Positions 27,184 through 35,179 of a stretch of DNA of 64,000 nucleotides are shown here, piece by piece. The stretch comes from an uncultured Lachnospiraceae bacterium (lineage in GTDB: Bacteria; Bacillota; Clostridia; Lachnospirales; Lachnospiraceae), in assembly GCA_946554445.1 (NCBI GenBank), contig CAMNSD010000014.1, forward strand, positions 35,463-99,462. The letters are read 5' to 3'. The translations under genes were made by a program, and so were the position numbers. How positions within the stretch are numbered: the first letter of the stretch is position 1; each line of letters starts with the position of its first letter. The notes under the pieces are model-generated. The model made no database searches. It was not told the DNA's origin and was given only the letters and a program-made list of their open reading frames with translations.

Positions 27184-28566
27184 TTAATTGTTCTTACTTC
27201 CCTCTATCACGATCATCCGCTCATCATCCGGAAAATCCCTACCGGCAGCGCCTTCCTTATAAACGCTGACTTCCACATCATAAATCAATTCTGTGATATC
27301 TGTGTCCGCCGGAGCCGCTCCCATAGGATTACGGACACCGTCCAAAGAATATAATTGTACCGTATTAATAGCCGGCTTAGTATCTGTGAATTGATCTGGC
27401 GTATTAAATATGTTTTTCGTTTCATCCCACAGGTGTTCCCCTGTCAGATAACTCTTACCCACCAAATTCGTCCCAAGATTGGTCTTTAAGGTAAACTTAC
27501 TGACATCCATCGGTCCAGACTTCCCATTTATTCTAACCCATGGCGCATATCCCATCTCTTTCGCCATCAACTGGGCATCTGTCAATACTTCATCCGGATT
27601 CTTATCCGCTGAGGGTACTTGCTTGGCAATCAGAAGATTCAACTTGGCATCTGAATTATTATTAATCTCTATCTTATCTTCTATAGCGACATACAACGGA
27701 TAATAAATAATATTAACATTAATTTCCTCTCCGCTCACATCCCCGTAGAGTTCATCTTGTACCCAAACCAGGGAACCCATATCGCCATAAATCGCAACTG
27801 GCGGATTGCCGGGATATGTGAATTCATACTCATCTGTAACATACATATATATCTTGAAGTTTCCCTCTTCATCCTTCTCCGTGTCGCTCTGTTTCAGATT
27901 CACCTTAATCGTCCTACTAACATTAAAAACCTGGTCCAATGTCTTAAAGGTAAGCCCATCCCGTATTTCCTGCGCAACGTTGTCGGCATCCAAAGCCGCT
28001 TTAATGTCCGCATCTTCAAGAGCACCTTTCAATATCGCCCGTCTAATCTTCTCCGTCTCCACAAAAGTCCCGTTATTCTTATCAATGCTTCTGGCATCCG
28101 CCATAGTGGAATTGTTAAACAGATTATCATGGACCGCAGAACCTTCCATATACCCTCTCGCGTCCACCTTCACCAGCGCATCGAACTTACTCCCCTGCAT
28201 GGACACATCCCGCAGGCTAAAGTAATAGATACCTGGCGTGGGGTTCCCGCTCTCGTCCACTTCCATGCCGGTCTCCTCTGCAATGGCGCCTTTGATCAGG
28301 TTATCATCTATCACATAGAACTCATTCCCCGGTGTAAACTGCGTCTTTAACTCCTCGATATCATAAGCTTTCAAACCCTCCATGATATCCTGCGCCAGGG
28401 TAGTGGCCCGCAGTGTCTGCCGGGACTTGATATTTAATCTGTTAGAGGCAAGGAACAGATTTAACATCGGTATCACAATGATTGCCAGAATCACCACTGC
28501 AATCAACAGTTCCAGCAGGGAAAAACCCGCATCTTTATTCAGTTTGCGTCTATCCGCTGCCGTCAT
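27184..28566 (-). CDS. PilV/GspI-like minor pilin, enlarged
   Basis: The prepilin leader ends RRKLNKDAG and is cleaved before FSLLELLIAVVILAIIVIPM with Glu at +5. The following SRQTLRATTLAQDIMEGLKAY is typical of PilV/GspI proteins. I choose the ATG at 28566, giving 460 residues, because AGGAG lies 10 bases ahead and the leader is then a normal length; a TTG at 28620 would give an overlong leader. At 460 residues it is two to three times the usual size. It lies between pilO and the PilX-like gene. Confidence 0.78.
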   Translation of the reverse strand: MTAADRRKLNKDAGFSLLELLIAVVILAIIVIPMLNLFLASNRLNIKSRQTLRATTLAQDIMEGLKAYDIEELKTQFTPGNEFYVIDDNLIKGAIAEETGMEVDESGNPTPGIYYFSLRDVSMQGSKFDALVKVDARGYMEGSAVHDNLFNNSTMADARSIDKNNGTFVETEKIRRAILKGALEDADIKAALDADNVAQEIRDGLTFKTLDQVFNVSRTIKVNLKQSDTEKDEEGNFKIYMYVTDEYEFTYPGNPPVAIYGDMGSLVWVQDELYGDVSGEEINVNIIYYPLYVAIEDKIEINNNSDAKLNLLIAKQVPSADKNPDEVLTDAQLMAKEMGYAPWVRINGKSGPMDVSKFTLKTNLGTNLVGKSYLTGEHLWDETKNIFNTPDQFTDTKPAINTVQLYSLDGVRNPMGAAPADTDITELIYDVEVSVYKEGAAGRDFPDDERMIVIEGSKNN

Positions 28567-28645
28567 TGTATGTCCACTCCTGTCTCTTTTAAACGTCGCC
28601 AACTCCTCTTTACTGTTCAAGACTCTCGCATGTTATGCCGCTTTA

Positions 28646-29488
28646 CTACTCTTCCGCACTTTCGTCAGTCTCTTCGCCTTCGCCAGCCCCTTCTCCATCT
28701 TCCAGATCCGGAAGCCCGCTTTCGCTGCTTAACACGATCGTGCCGAAAATATTATCCGAACCAAGCAGTACCGAACTGAAATTAGGCTGTACATACTCCT
28801 TGCCCTCCTGATTCGGCACGCAGTACATGTTCACCGCCATAGTGCCATGCAACAGCCCCGTAGACTCATCAAACACTACCGATAAATCGTCAATGACCAT
28901 ACGGTCTGTCTGCATACAGATATTCTTCACACTGCGCTTGAGAGCCTCATAAGATATTTCATATGTCATGGTCATCCTACGGTTCTTCAGACCATAAGGA
29001 TTCAGACCGCCTGAACCGTCGTCTCCGCCCACCGTCAAAGCTTCTTCTGACTGCTGAGTACCCTCATAATCTTCCAATTCCTCCACCGCATCAATCTCAT
29101 AACTGATCTGTGTCTCTTCCTCCGGCTCGCTCTCCAGGAAGGGCACTTCCAAAAGTGCATCTATGGTAATAGAGTCCACCTTGAGCGGCGCGACCAGTTC
29201 CTGGTTGATTGCCAGAAGGATCGCATTTTCTTCCCGTACATCCACCGGGAACAGCTGATAAATCTCCTTCATCTCCTGCTCCATCCGCGCCGTTTCGCCC
29301 TCATAGGTATCTTTGTTTTCTTTTTTGCTCTGCAGATCCGCGATCCTGCTCTGCAGTTCCATATTCTCCTGCTGCAGGGCGTCCGCCTTCTCCATGGTCG
29401 GCTGGAATACAAACAGGAAAGAACACGCGCCTATCAGTATTCCCAGGAAACCGATCAAAATCAATATATCTCTCTTCGATACTTTCAT
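28646..29488 (-). CDS. pilO: T4P inner-membrane alignment protein PilO
   Basis: PilO is a bitopic protein that pairs with PilN and aligns the pilus machine. The 280-residue protein has a short cytoplasmic start, one membrane segment at about residues 9-30 (ILIGFLGILIGACSFLFVF), a coiled coil (about 35-75), and a globular domain with QLFPVDVREENAILLAINQEL, typical of PilO. An acidic tail is extra. It starts 12 bases after the pilM-pilN fusion, so the two are likely translationally coupled. Confidence 0.82.
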   Translation of the reverse strand: MKVSKRDILILIGFLGILIGACSFLFVFQPTMEKADALQQENMELQSRIADLQSKKENKDTYEGETARMEQEMKEIYQLFPVDVREENAILLAINQELVAPLKVDSITIDALLEVPFLESEPEEETQISYEIDAVEELEDYEGTQQSEEALTVGGDDGSGGLNPYGLKNRRMTMTYEISYEALKRSVKNICMQTDRMVIDDLSVVFDESTGLLHGTMAVNMYCVPNQEGKEYVQPNFSSVLLGSDNIFGTIVLSSESGLPDLEDGEGAGEGEETDESAEE

Positions 29489-29500
29489 CTCGCTCTCCCC

Positions 29501-31219
29501 CTATTCCGCCGTTCCATTATCAACTGTATCTGTCGTGCCGTCCACTTCCATCCTCTCTGCCGGGGATAATCCCACCGGCCAGTAGGCCGCTGTCACCGTA
29601 AAGTTGACCGAAGTTACCCCGGTATCCTGGTCTTCCTCCTCCCGCAGGGCGGTAACCGTCACCATCTGCGGCATCAGGGAATCAAAGGTTCGCAGCTGCT
29701 GTACCGCAGCCGCCGCATCTTCTTTGGTATCCGTGATCATATTGATACTGACCTCGTTGACATTGCTGCTCAGTGACACCACATTGGAACTGCTGGGAAG
29801 CTTTTCCTCCAACTCCTCCAGAAATTCATACATGCTCTCATTTCTGTTCTCGGTCGCCTCGTACATGGCTTCCACCTTGGTATACTCCGCCTTAGTCGCC
29901 ACATATTCGTTATAAATGGGGATGATATCTTCCAGAGAGCCCGCCTGGGCCTTCAAAGCCATATTGGTGGTCTGTACATCCATATAGCGCATAATAGAGA
30001 TGGCCGCCAGCGCCGCGCCCACTATCACGCCAATCCCCAACAGTGCGTATGCCACAGGCGCGCCGTTCACACTCTTGGAATCGCCCTTGGATTTTTCCTT
30101 CCCCTTTTTATCCGTATCCTTCTTAAAGCCCAGAGGGGCCACACCTGCGCCCACACAGGCTATATATTCACCGAAACACTCGTTCTTAAAATTACGCATC
30201 AGGTTCCAGCCTGCTGCATCCATCAGAACCGACACCGGCATATTGATCTCGCCGGCCAGCAACTCATCCAAACCTTTAAAGTCCGCGCCCAGACCAGTAA
30301 TCATGATCCTGTCAATCGCTACACCTGCATTACGGGACATATAGAAGTCGATAACCCTGGCAATACCGCCCACCAGAGGCATGAACGCCGCACGCACGTC
30401 ATCCATCGCTTTTTCCCGGGCCGATTTCACTTCGGTTTCGCCCTCTTGTTCCACTTCCTCCTGCCCTGCTGACGGACCACGCTCCGCGATACACTCGTTT
30501 TTCTGCAAAACCCGGATTGCCTGCTCCACCGTAGAGATATCGCCCCAGGCCAGCGTATTCATCACCGAATCTATAGCTTCGTCCACGCCGTAAGACACGT
30601 TTCTTGTAAACGTAAGTACCGAGTTCTGCACCACCATCACAAGGGAAGCCCGCTCCTCGATCTTGACGATCAAATGGGTTCCCTGGGCGCACTCATCTTT
30701 TACCACCTGGAAAATAGAGTTACCGGCATAATCGATGGCCACCACATCCAGCTTCAGCGCCTGGGCCAGATCATAATACCCGGACAAGAGCGCCGTAGGC
30801 ACCGCCATTACCAAAAGCTTATACTGCTGGGCGTTCTTCGTCTCCCCAAGCGTTCCCAAAATGCTGTAAGCCAACTGATACTGGCTTAAATCCACCGGGA
30901 AATAATCCGTAGCGTTGGCGTTGACTACATCTGCTATCCTGTTTTCTTTGACAAAGGGAATCACAACCTCACGACTGGCGATCCTGGAGGAGGTGATCGT
31001 AAACACCACCTGTTTCGCCTTGATCCGGTTCGCCGCCAGCGCGCTCTTTAAGTTCTCTACAAACTCCGGCGAGATCGTCAGCACACCGTCATTGATCATT
31101 CCCTCATGAGTGGGAATCGTAAAACTCTTGTAAATCTTGTGGGATTTTGTCTTATAGTCTACCTCACAAACCCTGGTCAGCAAATAGCCGATCTCAATAC
31201 TGATCGCTTTAGCAGCCAT
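29501..31219 (-). CDS. Fused PilM-PilN alignment protein
   Basis: PilM is an actin-like cytoplasmic ATPase and PilN its membrane partner; they are usually separate genes. Here residues 1-370 are PilM (start MAAKAISIEIGYLLTRVCEV, phosphate loops such as VDEAIDSVMNTLAWGD and ITGLGADFKGLDELLAGEI). A membrane segment follows at about 388-406 (AYALLGIGVIVGAALAAISI). A PilN-like coiled coil and small domain (about 408-572) complete it. The reading frame is continuous with no stop. AAAGGAGG precedes the ATG. It is followed by pilO and preceded by pilD. Confidence 0.82.
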   Translation of the reverse strand: MAAKAISIEIGYLLTRVCEVDYKTKSHKIYKSFTIPTHEGMINDGVLTISPEFVENLKSALAANRIKAKQVVFTITSSRIASREVVIPFVKENRIADVVNANATDYFPVDLSQYQLAYSILGTLGETKNAQQYKLLVMAVPTALLSGYYDLAQALKLDVVAIDYAGNSIFQVVKDECAQGTHLIVKIEERASLVMVVQNSVLTFTRNVSYGVDEAIDSVMNTLAWGDISTVEQAIRVLQKNECIAERGPSAGQEEVEQEGETEVKSAREKAMDDVRAAFMPLVGGIARVIDFYMSRNAGVAIDRIMITGLGADFKGLDELLAGEINMPVSVLMDAAGWNLMRNFKNECFGEYIACVGAGVAPLGFKKDTDKKGKEKSKGDSKSVNGAPVAYALLGIGVIVGAALAAISIMRYMDVQTTNMALKAQAGSLEDIIPIYNEYVATKAEYTKVEAMYEATENRNESMYEFLEELEEKLPSSSNVVSLSSNVNEVSINMITDTKEDAAAAVQQLRTFDSLMPQMVTVTALREEEDQDTGVTSVNFTVTAAYWPVGLSPAERMEVDGTTDTVDNGTAE

Positions 31220-31328
31220 GTATTGTTTCCTCCTTTAACACCTTTCTATAAATATATACGAAAGATTGTATAAAAATATATAAACCTGCCGGTGATGCCG
31301 CGCAGGTATTTTTCAAAGTCATATCAGA

Positions 31329-32084
31329 TCACAGAAACTGCCCCAAATACCATGTTAGCATCTGCTCTCCCCACAATGCCGCTATCAGAACGCCCATGGA
31401 AAGATACGGGCCCATCGCCAGTGTGCGGCCCTCACCGCTCACCTTCATACGGATCACATGGATGACCGCACCAAGAATGCACCCCAGAAGAAAAGCCAAT
31501 ATGATTAACTTCCAGCCGAGTAACAGCCCACAGGCCGCCATCAGCTTCACATCACCGCCGCCGATTGCCCGGCCGCCGGTGGCATAATATAAAATCGCCA
31601 AAAAAGCACTGACAGATAGGAGACCGATCAGGTAGGTCAGGAAATTCCGGTAGTCCGTAACCAACCTGATCAGTCCCAGTGCCAGTATGAACAAATTGAT
31701 CCCAAAAGGAATCTCATAGGTTCTAAAATCAATCACGCTCAAAACAAGAAGCGCTGAAGCCAACAGACAATAGAGTAGGGAGGCTATGTCCAGGCCGCCT
31801 GTCCAAACGATCAAAACGTATAAGATTCCGTTCGCCGCCTCAATCAGAGGATACTGGACAGAAAGTTTGGCGCCGCATTTGCGGCACTTGCCCCGCAGTG
31901 CAAGGAAACTTATCACCGGTATCATATCGTACCATTTCAGACGATATCCACAGCTCATGCAGTGGGAACCTGTCTTTACGATATCCTCTTTCTCCGGAAT
32001 ACGGAAGATGCAGACATTTAAGAAGCTGCCTATCACGATGCCGAAGAGGAATATGATGATGTATAGTATGATATCTGGTAACAT
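31329..32084 (-). CDS. pilD: Prepilin peptidase/N-methylase PilD
   Basis: PilD cleaves prepilin leaders at the inner face of the membrane and methylates the new N-terminus. The 251-residue polytopic protein has the N-terminal FLNVCIFRIP signature and a four-Cys zinc module (CMSC near 43 and CRKC near 67) as in bifunctional enzymes. Two catalytic aspartates lie in IDFRTYEIP (near 118) and GGGDVKLM (near 177). All are intact. It would process the five pilin-like proteins encoded around it. Confidence 0.95.
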   Translation of the reverse strand: MLPDIILYIIIFLFGIVIGSFLNVCIFRIPEKEDIVKTGSHCMSCGYRLKWYDMIPVISFLALRGKCRKCGAKLSVQYPLIEAANGILYVLIVWTGGLDIASLLYCLLASALLVLSVIDFRTYEIPFGINLFILALGLIRLVTDYRNFLTYLIGLLSVSAFLAILYYATGGRAIGGGDVKLMAACGLLLGWKLIILAFLLGCILGAVIHVIRMKVSGEGRTLAMGPYLSMGVLIAALWGEQMLTWYLGQFL

Positions 32085-32130
32085 GTATTGTCCTTCTGTA
32101 GGGTGTAGATTAACGTATTACCCCCCCCTG

Positions 32131-32166
32131 TGCAAAACAGCGTTTGTATGTACATGCTGTTTTGCA
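32131..32166. promoter_or_regulatory. Perfect 11-bp hairpin between pilA and pilD
   Basis: TGCAAAACAGC (32131-32141) is repeated inverted as GCTGTTTTGCA (32156-32166) with a 14-base loop. On the minus strand it is followed by a run of eight G, not T, so it is not a standard terminator. It could protect the abundant pilA mRNA or reduce read-through to pilD. Confidence 0.5.
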
Positions 32167-32229
32167 TAGAGAGCGAGGGGTGTCTTTCATATATTATGAC
32201 CGACATATACGTCTTGGTTTCTGGTTTTA

Positions 32230-32727
32230 TCAGGTTCCAGGTGTAGGTGTGCTAGGAGCTGTGGTAGCACCTAACATTCTGTTACTAAACGTACCTTCCG
32301 TCTCTTCGTTGGCTGCAGAATATGTGAAGTTAAGACTGCCATCATTAACCGTCCATGCAATGGTGTAGTCCTCCCATGCGGTTCTGCTCTGCCTTCTTGA
32401 GATCGGAAGAGCACACGTCTGAACTCCAGTCACTTATGTATATCTCGTATGCCGTCTTCTGCTTGTGCTAAGATCCAAAGTCTGATCCGCTGTTCCGATG
32501 GTGATGCTTCCTCTATCCGGATCTACAGCCGCCTCCGGATCAGCTGCATAAATCTGCAGTGCCGTTACGATTTCCGCTGCGTTCTGTAAATCTGTTGAGT
32601 TACGTGATCTCTCCACATATCTTAAGTACTGAGGTGCCAGTACTACGAGCAGGATTGCCATAATGGCAATAACGATAATCAGCTCGACAAGGGAGAAACC
32701 TTTGTCATTCATTCTTTCTTTTCTCAT
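32230..32727 (-). pseudogene. pilA: Major type IV pilin PilA, interrupted by sequencing adapter
   Basis: The start (ATG 32727, AAGGAG nine bases ahead) gives leader MRKERMNDKG, cleavage before FSLVELIIVIAIMAILLVVL with Glu at +5, then a pilin alpha-helix (RYVERSRNSTDLQNAAEIVT). At 32465 the frame runs into a 66-base adapter that ends it with a stop codon inside the index. The frame resumes at 32399, in the same phase, with RRQSRTAWEDYTIAWTVNDG and ends in TTAPSTPTPGT. Deleting the 66 bases gives one open pilin of about 143 residues. The break is technical, so the gene is probably functional in the organism. Its position between pilC and pilD and its size mark it as the major pilin. Confidence 0.85.
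32400..32465 (+). other. Illumina TruSeq adapter with 8-base index (assembly artefact)
   Basis: AGATCGGAAGAGCACACGTC begins at 32400 and runs as the complete 34-base TruSeq read-1 adapter to 32433. An 8-base index TTATGTAT (32434-32441) and the 24-base P7 flow-cell sequence starting ATCTCGTATGCC (32442-32465) follow. The sum, 66 bases, is exactly adapter plus index plus P7. Its translations on the minus strand (ending SRRRHTRYT, and starting TGVQTCALPIS) are well-known contamination peptides. Confidence 0.99.
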
Positions 32728-32955
32728 TGCTTCTTTCTCCTTTTCCATCATAAAAAATTGTTTTGTGTTGCTTTATCTTAAACGCAGCCGCCCCCTACCT
32801 GGCGGTTGGGCTTAATTCAATTGTTATACATTCCAATCACATTATCCACTTTCTTTCCCCATTAATATTTATATTTTAATAGGGAAGAACTTTGGTGTAC
32901 TATGCAGATTCTTTCTGTTGCATTTTTAGGAAAAATATGTTTCCCATACATCTTT

Positions 32956-33222
32956 TTAATTACATATTGCATACCCATTAAATCCAAAAACAGTTGGAAT
33001 CGTAGAATCACATCCGGTACACCATGTAAATATGGCTTCCTTCTGAACCAGCTGTCTATCTAACAACTGGTCTATACTTTCATCACTATAGACTACTTCC
33101 GCAGAGATAAAATTAATATCATCATCCTCCGAATACACAGCATCTCTCAACCCCAACCACTGATTCGGATACTGCCGTTCCATCTCCTCTCTGGTCAACC
33201 TCATGTGATCACTTCCTTCCAT
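32956..33222 (-). CDS. Small conserved-looking protein between pilC and pilA
   Basis: I do not recognise a named family. The 88-residue soluble protein begins with a charged helix (MRLTREEMERQYPNQWLGLRD) seven residues in. An acidic beta-rich middle (EDDDINFISAEVVYSDES) follows. The end is Cys-containing: TWCTGCDSTIPTV and FGFNGYAICN. The start at 33222 is favoured by AAGGAGG five bases ahead; ATGs at 33246 and 33204 are also in frame. It lies directly upstream of pilA and downstream of pilC in the same direction. A pilus-related role is possible by position only. Confidence 0.6.
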   Translation of the reverse strand: MEGSDHMRLTREEMERQYPNQWLGLRDAVYSEDDDINFISAEVVYSDESIDQLLDRQLVQKEAIFTWCTGCDSTIPTVFGFNGYAICN

Positions 33223-33363
33223 CTTGCCCTCCTTTCCTCCATTCATATCTATCTTAACAGGGAAAGGAGCCGCCCGCCTTATCCCTGATATTTTCTTTCA
33301 CAGGGATGTAAGCGTCCGCATTGTATCATATATATGAAATTTGAAAATAAATAGAATTGCAAT

Positions 33364-34578
33364 TTACAGGTTATCCAATGCCGCATACATGGTCACCATC
33401 GGCGCCATAACTGCCGCAATCAAGATACCTACCACACCTGCCAGCACAATGATAATCATCGGCTCCATCGCCGCCATCAGAGACTGCACTGCCATCTCCA
33501 CTTCTTCCTCATAATAATCCGCCAGCTTATTGAGCATTTCCTCGGTGGAACCTGCTTCCTCACCGATCCTTACCATATGATAAACCATAGGCGGGAACAA
33601 GCCGCTGGTCTGCAGGGGCTGGGACAGGGGCACGCCGATCATGATCTGCTCCAGCGCCTCTTTAAGGGCCTCTTTAAACCATATATTGGTCATGGTGTCC
33701 GCCACAATATCTACCGCCTCGATCAGGGGCACGCCGGCTGTCAACAGGGTGCTCAACGTCCTTGCCATCTGGGCAGAGGCTGATTTGACCACCAGATTCT
33801 TGATCGCCGGAACCTTTAACTGCAATTTGCCAAAAACATGTTTACCCGAACTGGTCTTGGCATAGGCCTTGAGTGCAAACACAATCGCTATCAAGACCGG
33901 AACGATGATGAACCAATTATTCTTAAGGAAATTGCTCAGGCCCACTACCGCAAGCGTGATCGCCGGGAGTTCCGTACCCAGCTGCTCAAACATATCCATA
34001 TACCTAGGGATAACAAAAAGCAGCATGACGACTACCACACCAACTGCCACACAGGCCACCACGATCGGATAGATCATAGCTTTCTTGACCATAGCCTGCG
34101 TTTTAGCGGATTTCTCGAACTGTATCGCCATACGTTCCATAGCCGTATCCAGACTACCGGAAGCCTCGCCGGCCCTGGCCATCTGTACCAACAGTTCCGA
34201 GAACACGCCGGGATGCTGGGCCATGGAATCCGCGAAACTCTCGCCCTTCTCCACGTCCGCACGCACTGCGTATATTGCCTTCTGCATCTTTTTATTCTCT
34301 GTGGAATCTGCCAGCATATTGAGCGTCTCTATGATAGTAACGCCCGCTCTGGTGATACTGGCAAACTGTCTGCAGAACACCGCCATATCACGAGGTGTCG
34401 GCTTGCCGCCAAAGTCAAAACTGATATCTTTGGTCAGCATGTTCTGCTCTGTTATTTCAAGCACAATAAGACCCTGATTCTTAAGATCCCTGAGTACGAG
34501 TTCTTTGTTATCAGCGTCTCTACTGCCTTTGATTTCTTTTCCGCCTTTATCGATTGCGACGTATCCCCAAGCCGCCAT
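33364..34578 (-). CDS. pilC: T4P platform protein PilC
   Basis: PilC is the inner-membrane platform that rotates with the ATPases to insert or remove pilins. The 404-residue protein has two GspF repeats, each with the family motif (FCRQFASITRAGVTIIETL, residues about 67-86; ARTLSTLLTAGVPLIEAV, about 268-285). Three membrane segments lie near 170-192, 220-238 and 375-398. Length is standard. GGGGGAA precedes the ATG. Pairing with pilB and pilT elsewhere in the window completes the motor. Confidence 0.95.
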   Translation of the reverse strand: MAAWGYVAIDKGGKEIKGSRDADNKELVLRDLKNQGLIVLEITEQNMLTKDISFDFGGKPTPRDMAVFCRQFASITRAGVTIIETLNMLADSTENKKMQKAIYAVRADVEKGESFADSMAQHPGVFSELLVQMARAGEASGSLDTAMERMAIQFEKSAKTQAMVKKAMIYPIVVACVAVGVVVVMLLFVIPRYMDMFEQLGTELPAITLAVVGLSNFLKNNWFIIVPVLIAIVFALKAYAKTSSGKHVFGKLQLKVPAIKNLVVKSASAQMARTLSTLLTAGVPLIEAVDIVADTMTNIWFKEALKEALEQIMIGVPLSQPLQTSGLFPPMVYHMVRIGEEAGSTEEMLNKLADYYEEEVEMAVQSLMAAMEPMIIIVLAGVVGILIAAVMAPMVTMYAALDNL

Positions 34579-34821
34579 AGCAATTCCCCCAATTTCTGTC
34601 TATATCGGCATAAAGTACGGATTTCATCACTGAAAGCCTTTTTATGTATTATCTGTATCCGATATCAGGCGCCCCTTAATTCACCATAATATGGACCAAA
34701 TAATAGTTTCCGGTACTAATTTACTACATAGTCTACCATAATTCTGTTCTTTTTTCAATAGTTGAAAAACAAAGTTATTGCAATCTTCTCATGATTACAA
34801 TGACTTTTCAGACTATTTCTA

Positions 34822-35073
34822 TCATTCTTCTACTTTCTTATACTTATCTAATTCCTCTTTTAATTTCGTATTCTCCTCTTGTAAGGCTTCGATCTGGTCC
34901 AGCGCCTTACAATAATTAGGTTTCAAAAACCTTGCTTCCTCAAGCTTGGATGGGATTATCACACGATGGAAAAGTGATATACATATTGCCAACGTTGTGA
35001 AAACACAGAAAAACATCACCACAAAAAGAAGTTCCATATATTCATTGAAAAATGCCGTTATCATACTAAACAT
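34822..35073 (-). CDS. Small membrane protein with coiled-coil tail
   Basis: I do not recognise a family. The 83-residue protein has one membrane segment at about residues 13-37 (MELLFVVMFFCVFTTLAICIS). A short polar part and a strongly charged coiled coil (ALQEENTKLKEELDKYKKVEE) form the tail. It lies between the YfhO-like gene and pilC in the same direction. Membrane anchor plus coiled coil suggests a structural partner, but nothing specific can be said. Confidence 0.55.
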   Translation of the reverse strand: MFSMITAFFNEYMELLFVVMFFCVFTTLAICISLFHRVIIPSKLEEARFLKPNYCKALDQIEALQEENTKLKEELDKYKKVEE

Positions 35074-35179
35074 CCTGCCACCCCATTCACTTTTATATAT
35101 TGATTGCGAATCCTGTCCTTCTCTGCTATTATACGCATTTTGTCGATAAAAGTAAATATATACAGGAAAAATATCCCAA

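Noticed and set aside
32230..32433. Apparent 67-residue gene starting TGVQTCALPIS
   Set aside because: Its start is translated sequencing adapter; the rest is the C-terminal part of pilA.
34602..34628. GCCGATAT octamer ahead of pilC as a sigma-28 promoter
   Set aside because: The -10 is perfect, but no TAAA-like -35 lies 14-16 bases upstream, and the octamer occurs by chance inside genes of the window.
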